A DNA stretch of 34,151 nt from Streptomyces cinnamoneus (GCF_014650495.1 NZ_BMVB01000038.1:1-34151); one strand, 5' to 3'; positions 1 through 8,270 are shown, counted from the stretch's first letter. Notes: generated from the letters alone by a model not told the origin. Program-made: numbers and translations.

Positions 1-77
1 CGCTCTCGCGGGATAGCCCACGAACACACGAGAGGCACATCAGCCTGCCCCAACAACCCCTTACGGGACATCATTTA
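1..77. repeat. Left copy of 77-bp terminal inverted repeat
   Basis: The first 77 bases are the exact reverse complement of the last 77 bases; identity stops at base 78. Within the repeat CTCTCG (3-8) can pair with CGAGAG (29-34), with GGG/CCC nested inside. It does not match the canonical Streptomyces telomere start that I remember. It may be the inner edge of a longer terminal inverted repeat, or the shared k-mer left by an assembler at an inverted repeat. Confidence 0.95.
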
Positions 78-166
78 GTGGCGGGCTACTTGTCACCTGG
101 TTCGCCATTCGTTAATGGCACCCCCGTGTGGACACTCAGCAGGCCAGCGGTCAGGGGCGGATTCGA

Positions 167-505
167 TCACACCGAGCCGATGATGACGAAGGGGGTCAGC
201 AGCAGTGTCAGCTGCAGGCCGGCCAGCGGGAGGAACGCTCTGGTGAAGCGGTGCGGCAGAAGCACCACGACGAGCCCTGCCGCGAGGGAAGCGAGGGCGA
301 TCGCCAGGCACCATGGGCCTGCCGCCGTCACCCCGTCCGCGCAACCCTGGTCGGCACAGCTGTCGCGGCGCATCTGCGTGTCGAGCAGCAGCATGAACTG
401 ATAGATGGCCACGGGAAGGAAGGCAACCAGGCCGGTCACGGCCAGGCCGTACCCCAGGGAGCTGTAGTCGTCGCCGGGATCAGGGGCAGTGCTGTGCTGC
501 GTCAT
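167..505 (-). CDS. Small three-helix membrane protein (intact family member)
   Basis: 112-residue protein of unknown function with three hydrophobic stretches, at about residues 19-42, 64-83 and 91-110. A loop with two cysteines (C49 and C55) lies between the first and second helices, and LLPHR follows the second. The same layout (hydrophobic helix, CDN-type Cys loop, W-C, LLP-K/R, LxGLQ, then a PF-rich last helix) is readable in two decayed genes at 1373-1730 and 2625-2978, so this is the intact member of a local family. It is the outermost gene on the left. I recognise no functional domain. Confidence 0.65.
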   Translation of the reverse strand: MTQHSTAPDPGDDYSSLGYGLAVTGLVAFLPVAIYQFMLLLDTQMRRDSCADQGCADGVTAAGPWCLAIALASLAAGLVVVLLPHRFTRAFLPLAGLQLTLLLTPFVIIGSV

Positions 506-745
506 GCCTTGATCTCACACCGCGGGGCCGGCCGGGAGATCGGTGCGCGTACTCAGGCGCACGCGCACCCGTACTCAGAATCTGCCCGGGCCGTGCCGCA
601 CTGAACGGTGTCGGTAGGGGAAATGCTGTGGTGGCGGGCGCTGGTGGGGTGCCGGCGAGTGGGGATTGGACCGATGGGCTGCCCAGGGGTGGCTGTGGGT
701 ACTAGCCTCGATGGCGGACGGCCACAAGGCAGGAGGTACTGACGG

Positions 746-913
746 ATGTCCCGTGGTCAGGAGCAGACTTGTCATGCGTGCCACGGTGACGGGGTGACCG
801 ACAAGGAGCAGCACACCATAGAGCTGAACGGGAAGGGCGAGCAGGCGCCCGTCACACGTACCTTCACCTCGGCCTGCTCGCACTGCTCCGGTACGGGAAA
901 GGTCTCAGGATGA
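746..913 (+). CDS. Mini zinc-ribbon protein (DnaJ-like CxxCxGxG motifs)
   Basis: 55-residue protein starting at ATG 746, eight bases after a strong ribosome site AGGAGGT (731-737). It carries two CxxCxGxG-type knuckles, CHACHGDG and CSHCSGTG, like half of the DnaJ cysteine-rich domain, so it should bind one zinc ion. Tiny proteins of this kind are common in streptomycetes and have no firm function. Its stop overlaps the next start as ATGA (910-913), so the two genes are probably translationally coupled. Confidence 0.75.
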   Translation: MSRGQEQTCHACHGDGVTDKEQHTIELNGKGEQAPVTRTFTSACSHCSGTGKVSG

Positions 914-1230
914 GCGACGAGACAGACTCGGGGCGGGCGCAGATGCGGCCGGTGTTCACCTGCGTGATCTGCGGCTGCACCTACCTGCCGCCCAAGACGA
1001 TGCACTACCCACAGCTCGGCACCGACGCGTCCCCCCTGCACTGCAGCACGCCTCAGTGCCGCAGCGCATGCGCTGCCCTGCCCAGGTCGCTCAGGACCGC
1101 CATGGCCGCGATGGCATGGGACCGGGCGCGACCATGGATGGAACAAGAGCCCTCGACACTGCCAGAGCGAGCGCGGCGCCGGACCCGAGGGCGTACACGG
1201 CCGCGGAGCGCCCGCTCGAAGCTTGGGTGA
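910..1230 (+). CDS. Hypothetical protein with Cys-rich N-terminus
   Basis: 106-residue product that begins in an ATGA overlap with the mini zinc-ribbon gene. The N-terminal half has the cysteines CVICGC, CSTPQC and SAC, which could form a metal site. The C-terminal half is rich in Arg/Ser/Pro and has no recognisable fold, so the real gene may once have ended differently. I do not recognise the family. The coupled start is the main reason to believe it is expressed. Confidence 0.5.
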   Translation: MSDETDSGRAQMRPVFTCVICGCTYLPPKTMHYPQLGTDASPLHCSTPQCRSACAALPRSLRTAMAAMAWDRARPWMEQEPSTLPERARRRTRGRTRPRSARSKLG

Positions 1231-1372
1231 GCTGCCTGCCAGCGTGATGCCCAGCCCGAGAACGGAGCCGGGACACCGGCGAAGCCCCCGGTCGCCGCTG
1301 CGCAACCCGACTATTCCACCCTCAAGGCGGCTCACTTCCCCCCTTGCCCTGGTCGGCTCCGGGCTCGCCGCG

Positions 1373-1730
1373 TCAGATCCCGGGGGATGCGTTGATGAGG
1401 AGGATGAAGGGGGCGGCCATCAGCGCGTACTGAAGGCCGACGAGCACGCAACGCGGTGCGGCGACACGCTTGGGCAGCAGCGCGGCGACGAAGCCCGTGA
1501 CGGCTGAGGCGCCCATCACCGGCCAGCACCAGCTGATCGCTTCCGCCAGCGGTTCGGTGCAGCTGCCGTGGTTGTCGCATTAGGTTGCGGCTATTTCCAG
1601 ACCCGCCACCACCGGGATCAGAGCCAAGAAGACAAGCACGAGCAGGACGAGGCCGACGATGGCCGGGCGCCGCCCCACCCGCCTGTACGCCGTGGCCTGC
1701 CCGGTCTCCGGTGGGCGGACAGCATTTCAT
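1373..1730 (-). pseudogene. Decayed copy 1 of the three-helix membrane family
   Basis: The ATG at 1728-1730 sits after GGGAGGTGCA. One extra A in the third codon region shifts the frame, after which the open frame reads a basic stretch (YRRVGRRPAIVGLV), a hydrophobic helix, an in-frame TAA at 1580-1582, then CDNHGSCTEPLAEA, a second helix, LLPKR and a last helix ending at the TGA at 1373-1375. The deduced order matches the intact protein at 167-505 and is very close to the copy at 2625-2978. It has two lesions (early frameshift and nonsense codon) and no plausible restart that keeps all helices. Confidence 0.7.
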
Positions 1731-1921
1731 TGCACCTCCCAGGCCGAACCGGGGAGGAAGGCAGGTGACGGGTCATGCCGTGACCTCACCACCCTGAGGA
1801 AGCCAGAGGAATCCGTACCGGTGCTCACGGTGGACGGGCCGGGGTACTCAGACCACGGCTGCGCGCGCCTGTCAGCTGCCGCCCGCAGCGTTGTCAGTGG
1901 GTCCCCTTAGATTTCTGTCTC

Positions 1922-2542
1922 ATGAGTTCTTCCCTGAGCGTCTACCTGCTCGACGTGACTGCTACGCGCGCCTTGGTCGGATCCCGCGACGACCAGCTGC
2001 TTGAGGTGATCCGCACCAAATTCGGGGACAGCCTGGCCCGCGACGACGACTACTTCAGCCACGCGATCGCCGACGGCGCCCCCACGGCATACGAGGCACT
2101 GCGCGCCGTCATCTACGGCGGCCCCTTCAGCGACGACCAGGACCACGCCTTCCAGTACGGCTACGCCTACGACCGGCTGTGCTCACTGACCGGCTCGTTC
2201 CTGGACAACTCCTGCTTCACACCGCACCGGGGCGACTGGCTGTCCATAGTCGACCAGGGCCTGACCGCCCTGGGCATCACCGCCGTGTCCGTGGCAGCCT
2301 TCAGCCACAACGATCTGCCCGACCCCCTCCCGTACACCCACACGCCGGGCTGCGGCGAGTGGACGCCCGAGGCCATCACCCAGGCCCTGGAACAGTTCGA
2401 GGCCACCAAGCGGGCGGTCGACGAGTCGGGGCAGGCCCCGCCGCTGGAGCCCGAAGTCGTCGAGGCCGTCATGCAGTGCCTGGGCTGGATGCGGCACGCG
2501 AAGGCCCGGCCCGGATTCGGCATCATCGGCTTCCGCTCCTGA
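1922..2542 (+). CDS. DUF7691-like protein
   Basis: 206-residue soluble protein without signal peptide or membrane segment. The pattern (VYLLDV near the start, GSRDDQLLEVIRTKFGD, acidic DDDYFSHAIADGAPT, FQYGYAYDRLC, FLDNSCF, WLSIVDQGL, then CGEWT followed by a helical tail) matches from memory a streptomycete family labelled DUF7691. Its function is unknown to me. No good ribosome site precedes the ATG, which lies seven bases after a TAG. It lies between the two decayed membrane genes on the opposite strand. The family assignment is unchecked. Confidence 0.7.
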   Translation: MSSSLSVYLLDVTATRALVGSRDDQLLEVIRTKFGDSLARDDDYFSHAIADGAPTAYEALRAVIYGGPFSDDQDHAFQYGYAYDRLCSLTGSFLDNSCFTPHRGDWLSIVDQGLTALGITAVSVAAFSHNDLPDPLPYTHTPGCGEWTPEAITQALEQFEATKRAVDESGQAPPLEPEVVEAVMQCLGWMRHAKARPGFGIIGFRS

Positions 2543-2624
2543 GACGCAGACCCCGCACACGGGCCGGATGACGACCGCCGTACTCCCACACGTCCTTGCG
2601 CCCTGGAACGGACTGCGTGAAAAC

Positions 2625-2978
2625 CCGGGACATGCGTTGAGGAACAGGATGAACGGGGTGGCTGACAGCGCTTACTGGAGACGGGTCATCGCGAAGGTGG
2701 TGCGGCCAAACGGCTGGGCAGCAGGGCGGAGATGATGCCCGTTGCGGCCGAGGTCGCCGTCACCGGCCGGCACCATCTGACGCTTCTGCCAACGCTTCGG
2801 TGCACCGGTCGCGGTTGTCGCAGAAGGTCGAGGCTGTCTCCATACCCGCCACCACCGGGATCGGCACCATGAAGACGTGCACGAGGGGGACGAGACCGAT
2901 GATGGCCGGGCGTCGGCCCATCTGCCTGTACGCCGGCGCCCGCTCGGCCGCCGGCTCAGGACGAACGGCATCCAACAT
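2625..2978 (-). pseudogene. Decayed copy 2 of the three-helix membrane family
   Basis: The reading frame opens with ATG at 2976-2978 and gives a basic segment ending YRQMGRRPAIIGLV, a hydrophobic helix and CDNRDRCTEALAEA. It then loses frame near 2770, where the next frame continues WCRPVTATSAATG, helix, LLPSR. A further frame change and a TAA at 2672-2674, where copy 1 has TAC, lie before the last helix (PFILFLNACPG). It is clearly a paralogue of the copy at 1373-1730. Two independent decayed copies on the same strand suggest an old tandem duplication, with the DUF7691-like gene now between them. Confidence 0.7.
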
Positions 2979-3050
2979 GCCTCCCGGCCGAGCCGCGAAG
3001 GGTGGGGGAGCGGGCTGTAGCGTCGGCGGACAGGGCAGGGACGACCTCTT

Positions 3051-3573
3051 TTAGCGCGGGGTGGAGGGCGGCGACGCTGCGGAGGATGGCGTTCGGAGGA
3101 GGATCGTTGTTGGTGGCGTGTGTCGGCGTCGCCGCCGAGGGCGCGACCGGTGCGGCTGGTGAAGAGTGGACCGCGGAGCGGGCTCGTTCTTGGAGGTGAC
3201 ACGTGAGAGCGGCTCGGACATGGCGTCCCTGCTGATCGCCGCGCACTGCCGGCCGGCACGCGGGCATGTCCGAGAACATGCTCCGGTCGTATCTGCAAAC
3301 CAGCCAGTAGCGGAACCCGGCGGCCAGGCCCCAGCACGACAAGCGGTGCACTTGCCCGGGCTTCTGGGCGTCGCTCGCCCAGGAATCGGCCCGGAAGCGG
3401 ACCGGCGCTTGCATGGGCACCATGGTGCGCGACAGGACGGACGGCTTCCTCGCCCAGGAGGCAAAGATCTCCTGCCGGTGCGATTCCCACGTCCGTCCTG
3501 TCCTTTTCTCCGAACGCGCCCACGGTCCTGTCGGCGCGTCGTCGGTATGAGCGTCCTCGTGCGCGGCGGCCAC
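3051..3573 (-). pseudogene. Frameshifted hypothetical gene
   Basis: From GTG 3573 a frame with strongly G/C-ending codons runs for about 115 residues (for example SVLSRTMVPMQAPVRFRADS and HRLSCWGLAAGFRYWLVC). Near base 3225 codon bias shifts to the next frame, which reads RDAMSEPLSRVTSKNEPAP and ends at 3051. The switch suggests a one-base lesion in a soluble, Trp/Arg-rich protein of unknown function. I do not recognise the family. It could also be two overlapping small genes, but neither half looks like a complete domain. Confidence 0.4.
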
Positions 3574-3614
3574 GGCCTGGGTCTGGCCCTCGGGTGGCTA
3601 CCGGCAGATAGGTC

Positions 3615-4172
3615 TCATGTGACGTTGCAGGACCCGCTCTGCCAGCTCCGCCCGCTGTGGTTGCCCCAGGAGCGGATGCACCTGTCGAACGAGAAAGACT
3701 TGGTGAAGCTCAGGACCGACACCGTCCCGGCCATGCTGAACTGCTCGACGCCGATGGCGTACTTGTTGTTCCACACCGTCCGGCCGATCGTGCGGTGGGA
3801 CTTGGAGTCGTAGACCACCGTGCCGGCGCCGGTGTTCTGGGTGTACGCGTTCATGATGGCCATGCGCCACAGCGAACTGCCGCTGAGACACCACTTGCCG
3901 GTGTAACCGTAGACGGCGAACTTCACGTCGCCCTTGACCGGGAACCAGATGGAGAGCGAGTCGGTGAACTGCTTGCTCCAGCACGTGGGCGCCTTCGCCC
4001 CCGCCCGCAAGGCCGAAGGGTCACCCCCTGACCTCACGTACTCGTCCACGCTGATGCGCTGCGCCCCCTGCGGTCCGGCTTGCGCGGCCGCCGCGGGCAC
4101 CGCCGACAGGCCCGCCGCGGCAGCGACGGATACGAAGGACACCACCGCTGCCGTGGTGCGGGTGATTCTCAT
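3615..4172 (-). CDS. Secreted hypothetical protein
   Basis: 185-residue precursor with a clear Sec signal peptide: MRITRTTAAV basic start, Ala/Val-rich core, and AxA cleavage region near residues 28-31. The mature part is about 155 residues, aromatic and rich in Ser/Thr, with cysteines near residues 64, 95, 165 and 182 that could form disulphides. GGGGG lies just upstream of the ATG at 4170-4172. No catalytic motif is recognised. A beta-rich extracellular protein is the most that can be inferred. Confidence 0.65.
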   Translation of the reverse strand: MRITRTTAAVVSFVSVAAAAGLSAVPAAAAQAGPQGAQRISVDEYVRSGGDPSALRAGAKAPTCWSKQFTDSLSIWFPVKGDVKFAVYGYTGKWCLSGSSLWRMAIMNAYTQNTGAGTVVYDSKSHRTIGRTVWNNKYAIGVEQFSMAGTVSVLSFTKSFSFDRCIRSWGNHSGRSWQSGSCNVT

Positions 4173-4583
4173 GAGACCCCCAGGTGCTTAACGAACGGGT
4201 ATGCGAACGAACGTTGCCGTGCAGCCGAGATGCTGAGGTCTGCGGGGCCCCCGGGCAAGAGGAAGGACATCTGCCGCCCTGTCCGGGACTGTCCCGGACA
4301 GGAAAGGCGCAGGCCCCGGGCACGGGCCGGAATCGGATCACGCCCCGGAGCGGTTGTTCTCATGGCCCCGGGCGGCCGCTCTTCGGTGGCCGAGCCACCC
4401 CGCGCCCAGGCGAGGAAGGCTCCCGCAGCCAGCGCGGCGAGGCACAGGCCCACGGTATCCAGCTCCCAGCGGAGGCCCTGGAAGTTGTAGGTGAGTCAGG
4501 GCAGGGCACCGAAAGCTGTCCCGCCGTGAGAGAGCTGGGCGACTCGGCACGGGGCCCGCAGGGTCATCACCCGAGTCCGTCAC
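4169..4583 (-). pseudogene. Possible broken small membrane protein gene
   Basis: GTG 4583 opens a short frame (MTDSGDDPAGPVP). After a frame change near 4497 a coding-like stretch follows, YNFQGLRWELD then a single hydrophobic segment GLCLAALAAGAFLAWAR, preceded in its own frame by a TGA. The downstream part is low-complexity and Pro/Arg-rich. It runs into the start of the secreted gene with an ATGA overlap that is probably fortuitous. This reads as a remnant of a one-helix protein; an alternative is a real 94-residue gene starting at GTG 4453. Confidence 0.3.
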
Positions 4584-4673
4584 CGACGCGCCGGCGACCT
4601 TCCGCCCCCTCCACTGGCTGCAGTCCGTCTGTGTCAGCAGGGCTTCAGGCCCTGCTCGTGCTAGGACTCGTCT

Positions 4674-5423
4674 GTGATCGCGCTACGCTCTCTACCGCGT
4701 ATGGCCCTCGTCCTCGTCGGAGCTGCCGTTCTGGCTGGCTGCGGCACGGCATCAAGCCCTGGGCCCAAGCCGTCACCCAGCTCGTCCTGGGCGGCCCCAT
4801 ACCCGGTGGACTGCCGTAAAGCCAGTTGTGTGGCGCTGACCTTCGACGCCGGCCCCGGCCCTTACACAGAAAGTCTGCTGGAGGTCCTGAAGGCCAAACG
4901 TGTCAACGCGACCTTCTTCCTGCTTGGCAAGTCCGGCGTGGCCCGCTACCCCGACCTTGTGCGCAGAGAAGCATCCGCTGGACATGAGCTGGCCAACCAC
5001 ACCTGGAGTCACCCTCGCCTCACCGAGGTTTCAGCCGTCGAGATCCGGCGCCAGCTCGCTCTTGTGCAGGAGCAGGTCAAACTGCTCACCGGGCGCGCGC
5101 CGTCCCTGATGCGACCGCCACAGGGGCGCACTGATCCGCGGGTGGCAGAGGTCAGCCGTTCGCTCGGGCTTGCGCAGATTCTGTGGACCGTCACCGCCTC
5201 GGACTACCGTGACCATGACCCGAAGGTCATCACGCAGCGCGTACTGGCGGGCGCCGGGCGCAATGGAATCATCCTGTTGCACGACGTTTACCCGGGCACC
5301 GTCCCTGCCGTCCCAGGCATCATCGACGGTCTCCGCAAACGCGGCCTGACCCCTGTCACCGTCTCCCAGCTGTTCGCCACCAACAAGCCCCAGCCAGGAC
5401 ACGCCTACCGGAACGCAACGTAA
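4674..5423 (+). CDS. Lipoprotein polysaccharide deacetylase (NodB-like)
   Basis: 249-residue carbohydrate esterase 4 type protein predicted to remove acetyl groups from a cell-wall or extracellular polysaccharide. It has a lipoprotein signal peptide with lipobox LAGC (C23), so the enzyme should be anchored outside the membrane. NodB motifs are visible: TFDAGPG at 56-62, the zinc pair H109/H113 in NHTWSHP, RPPQG near 148, and LLHD near 202. The usual second Asp of TFDDGP is Ala59, a variant I believe recurs in a streptomycete subgroup. The GTG start at 4674 gives the basic N-terminus expected of a signal peptide; an ATG at 4701 is the alternative. No operon partner is evident. Confidence 0.85.
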   Translation: MIALRSLPRMALVLVGAAVLAGCGTASSPGPKPSPSSSWAAPYPVDCRKASCVALTFDAGPGPYTESLLEVLKAKRVNATFFLLGKSGVARYPDLVRREASAGHELANHTWSHPRLTEVSAVEIRRQLALVQEQVKLLTGRAPSLMRPPQGRTDPRVAEVSRSLGLAQILWTVTASDYRDHDPKVITQRVLAGAGRNGIILLHDVYPGTVPAVPGIIDGLRKRGLTPVTVSQLFATNKPQPGHAYRNAT

Positions 5424-5533
5424 GGGAATCGCATAAAGTCACCTGCACGCCGTGGCTGACGTCCGGCGACGGCGAGTGTCGGGGGCGGCTCGCGCGAGCG
5501 GGCAAGGCCCCTTGAACGGCCACCGGATGCCAA

Positions 5534-5701
5534 GTGGCTCTGTTTCACATTCCGTGCCAGAGCCACGGAGGGTCACCGAATCCGCGATCATGAACGGCCG
5601 TGAGTGACGCGCTCCTCCAGGACCTATGGTTCCACCAGACCGACGGCATCGCGATCGACAGCATCGACACCGACGACGAGTCGGTCGTCATACGAGCCCG
5701 C
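5534..5701 (+). mobile_element. Inverted partial copy of the ISL3 element right end
   Basis: This stretch is nearly identical to the reverse complement of about 7646-7815, with a T/C difference in the terminal GTTTCAC. It begins with the element tip GGCTCTGT and includes the first 34 codons of the transposase (GTG 5600 onward), reading plus strand toward the intact element. Similarity stops at 5701, where the transposase frame is lost. It is the right end of a second, truncated copy facing the complete one. Confidence 0.9.
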
Positions 5702-5777
5702 ACTCAGACATCCCAGTCGGCAGGCGCGACCTCGGACATGTCCTATCTGCTGAAGGCGGGCAACGACGACAATTGCC

Positions 5778-6020
5778 CTACCGGCCGAGGTCCCAAGCAG
5801 CCGCGTAGGAAATGTCGAACACGCCCAGCCTATTGTCGAAGGCGGATCGCGCCTGGGGCTGGGTGATCGCTTCTGCTCGGTAGACAGCCACAGGATGCCC
5901 CTGATTGTTCACCACCGTGATTCCCGCAGGGATGCCCGTCCCATCTGCGATCTTGATCACGTAGTCGTCGCCTCGGGGCTCCAGGGCCAGTGCCGCCTTC
6001 GTCGGTTCCTGGTTGGCCAT
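5778..6020 (-). CDS. Small hypothetical protein between ISL3 copies
   Basis: 80-residue protein starting at ATG 6020 after an AGGGAC-type ribosome site. The sequence looks like a small beta-rich cytosolic protein (DDYVIKIADGTGIPAGITVV, then HPVAVYRAEAIT). It has no signal peptide or helix long enough for a membrane. It lies between the truncated ISL3 end (to 5701) and the left tip of the complete ISL3 element (about 6111), so it is either host sequence caught between insertions or cargo of a composite structure. Family not recognised. Confidence 0.55.
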   Translation of the reverse strand: MANQEPTKAALALEPRGDDYVIKIADGTGIPAGITVVNNQGHPVAVYRAEAITQPQARSAFDNRLGVFDISYAAAWDLGR

Positions 6021-6110
6021 GTGTCAGTCCCTATCGCTGAAGCTGGCTGTACGCGCGGAAGGTACCCACCCCCTGGCCGCCTAACCACCTGGTCGCTCAG
6101 TTGGCTTACC

Positions 6111-7813
6111 TGCTCTTCGGCGCTCACGAACGACCTCGCGCCGCGAGGAGTACCCGTTTGCGGAGCAGGTCGAAGCTGGCACGGCCGAACATCTGCCGTT
6201 TGAGCATCTTGATCTTGTTGTTGTGGCCTTCGACCGGGCCGGAGCTGTAGCTCATGCTGAGTCCGGCAACGACGGCGTCGAGGTCCTGGGCAAGGCCGGC
6301 GGTTAAGGTGTGCAGGGCGGGCAGGTCGTCGGCCTGGGCCTTGGCAATCCAGTGGTGGAGCTGGTGGCCGTTGCGGTTGTTCATCAGGTCGGCGAAGGCC
6401 CTGACGTGCTCGGCAGTTCGGTCGAGTGCGGGGCAGCGGGCGAGGACGTCCTTGAGCTGCTGGGCCTGGTCGGCGTCGAGACTGTCGGGATGGCGGGTGA
6501 TCCAGCTGGTGACATCCCGCACCGAGGGCGGCTTGCGGGGGACGTCGTCATGCGGGAATGCCTCGCGGAAACGGCGGGCGTACTGGCGGACGATGGTGCT
6601 GCCACCCTGGTAGCCGCGCTCACGGAGTTCGGCGAAGAGCTGAGCGCCGTTCGTGCAGCCCTCGTTCCATCGCTGGTGGAGGTAGGTCTTGTGCGGGTCG
6701 TAGATGCTGGTGCGGCCGGTCCACTGGCCGACCAGCAGCTCGTCGGGGCTGCCGACGTGGGCGAGACGGCGGACGGTGTTGCGGGCCAGGCCCAGTTCCC
6801 GGGCGATGGCGCGAAGACCCTTGCCTTGGGTGAGCAGGCCGTGGACGGCCGCGTGCTGTCGACGGACCCGGTCCGACAGCCGGCCAGTGAGCCGGGGCCC
6901 GGCCGGGGCCGCCGACGGCGCGGGCTCCGCGAAGTCCGCAGGCATGACGGGGCGGGCCGGGGTTTCCTCCTGCGGATTCCGCAGAAGGGCCCGGTGTTGG
7001 ATGACCGTCTTCTCAACGGCTTCGGCCAGGTTCTTCCAGATGTGCCAGCGGTCGGCCACGTGGATGGCGTCCGGTGCCCCAAGCCGTCCGGCCTCGGCAT
7101 AGGCGACGGACCGATCCCGGCAGATCACCTCGACGCCGGGATGGTCGGTGAGCCACTGGGCCACCGTCGCCACGGACCGGTCGGGCAGCAGGTCGACAGG
7201 CCGACGGGTCTCGATGTCGACCAGGATCGTGCCGTAGACGTGTCCTTTCCGCAGAGCGAATTCGTCCACCCCGAGCACCCGCGGCGTGGCCGACTCCGGG
7301 TCAGGCAGGGCACGGACCAGCCGCAGCAGCGTCGACCGGCTGACCACCGACGCCAGCGTCTCCACCAGACGGGCACCGGCCCGGCCGGCCAGCATCAGCG
7401 CGACATGCCGCAGGACCGACTGCAGACCGGAGCTCCGGCGCCCGTAGCGGAATGTCAGCCCGTCAAGCTGCTCGGCGAACGTCGCCCGCGAACACCCGCG
7501 CTCGCGGCAGCGGAACCGCCTCACCCCTAACACGATCACCACCGGGCGCCCGCCGACCGGGCTGTCCGCGAGCCGCCGGACGTAACGGCTGTGCACGCGG
7601 CCCGAGAGGACCCCGCAGCTCGGACACGCGGCCGTGAGCCCTTGAGCGCGGGCTCGTATGACGACCGACTCGTCGTCGGTGTCGATGCTGTCGATCGCGA
7701 TGCCGTCGGTCTGGTGGAACCATAGGTCCTGGAGGAGCGCGTCACTCACGGCCGTTCATGATCGCGGATTCGGTGACCCTCCGTGGCTCTGGCACGGAAT
7801 GTGAGACAGAGCC
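6111..7813 (-). mobile_element. ISL3-family insertion sequence
   Basis: Contains one long transposase gene. The right tip reads GGCTCTGTCTCAC on the minus strand (plus 7801-7813). The left tip is placed at GCTCTTCGGCGCTCAC (6112-6127), an imperfect inverted match that overlaps the transposase C-terminus. I see no matching 8-base duplication beside the two tips, so the original insertion has probably been rearranged. The right tip abuts the 3' tail of a SUKH gene. Confidence 0.75.
6124..7749 (-). CDS. ISL3-family transposase
   Basis: 541-residue DDE transposase. The N-terminal zinc ribbon has CPSC at 42-45 and cysteines near 81 and 86 (CRERGC). A helix-turn-helix region follows, then the catalytic core with D162 (GVDEFALRKG), D212 (ICRDRS) and E507 (VEGHNNKIK). 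A second helix-turn-helix-like insertion, common in this family, lies mid-protein around the segment RAIARELGLARNTVRRL. Length and motifs are complete, so the enzyme may be active. GTG 7749 is supported by the inverted partial copy at 5600, which keeps the same start and upstream region. Confidence 0.95.
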   Translation of the reverse strand: MSDALLQDLWFHQTDGIAIDSIDTDDESVVIRARAQGLTAACPSCGVLSGRVHSRYVRRLADSPVGGRPVVIVLGVRRFRCRERGCSRATFAEQLDGLTFRYGRRSSGLQSVLRHVALMLAGRAGARLVETLASVVSRSTLLRLVRALPDPESATPRVLGVDEFALRKGHVYGTILVDIETRRPVDLLPDRSVATVAQWLTDHPGVEVICRDRSVAYAEAGRLGAPDAIHVADRWHIWKNLAEAVEKTVIQHRALLRNPQEETPARPVMPADFAEPAPSAAPAGPRLTGRLSDRVRRQHAAVHGLLTQGKGLRAIARELGLARNTVRRLAHVGSPDELLVGQWTGRTSIYDPHKTYLHQRWNEGCTNGAQLFAELRERGYQGGSTIVRQYARRFREAFPHDDVPRKPPSVRDVTSWITRHPDSLDADQAQQLKDVLARCPALDRTAEHVRAFADLMNNRNGHQLHHWIAKAQADDLPALHTLTAGLAQDLDAVVAGLSMSYSSGPVEGHNNKIKMLKRQMFGRASFDLLRKRVLLAARGRS

Positions 7814-7903
7814 ACTACCCCCGGCCCCGTGAAACTGCAACGCCTTCCGATGTCCGCCGACGAACGCCCTGAGCCCTGGTACGGACCGGACCGCGGGATG
7901 TAA
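7814..7903 (+). pseudogene. 3' tail of a SUKH-family gene cut by the ISL3 element
   Basis: Directly outside the ISL3 right tip the plus strand reads PGPVKLQRLPMSADERPEPW, then YGPDRGM and TAA (7901-7903). The intact SUKH protein at 30621-31223 ends PGPVKMEPRPMSYEDRPEPW, HGPDRGM. About 29 C-terminal residues of a second paralogue thus survive, and the body of the gene is gone. I did not find the 5' part on the other side of the element. Confidence 0.85.
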
Positions 7904-8270
7904 TACGCCAACCTCACCAGGCAAGAAACGGCCGCCAAAATCGGATGATCTCGGGCGGACTGGAGCGGGTGGATCAGGACCGTTGCCAGAAGTGGAGCGC
8001 TACAGGGGTTCAGCCGAGATACGCGCCAAAGGGGCAATGAGTTGATCTTGATGTGGCTCAACGCGTGGGCAGAGGCTGTTTGTGATGCGCACACGCCAGA
8101 AGTGACTCTGTGGCTGAGTCAAGCGCGGGTGAATGGCACGGTAAGTGGCGATGGCGGGGCTGAAGAGTGCCGGGTTGTCGCCACTGGCCGTTCGGGGGGG
8201 GCGGTTGTTGCAGGTTGATCGCGTTGCCTGGTCGGGCATACGGTGGCGAGCCGTTCGAGGCGATGGCTTC
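7904..8270. other. Intergenic stretch with no convincing gene
   Basis: Somewhat lower G+C than the surroundings and without an open frame showing streptomycete codon bias on either strand. It separates the SUKH remnant from the convergent membrane/Xre operon. No strong hairpin or repeat was seen. Confidence 0.5.

Noticed and set aside
1..77. Canonical Streptomyces telomere
   Set aside because: The end does not begin with the CCCGCGGAGCGGGT-type sequence I remember and lacks its series of short palindromes.
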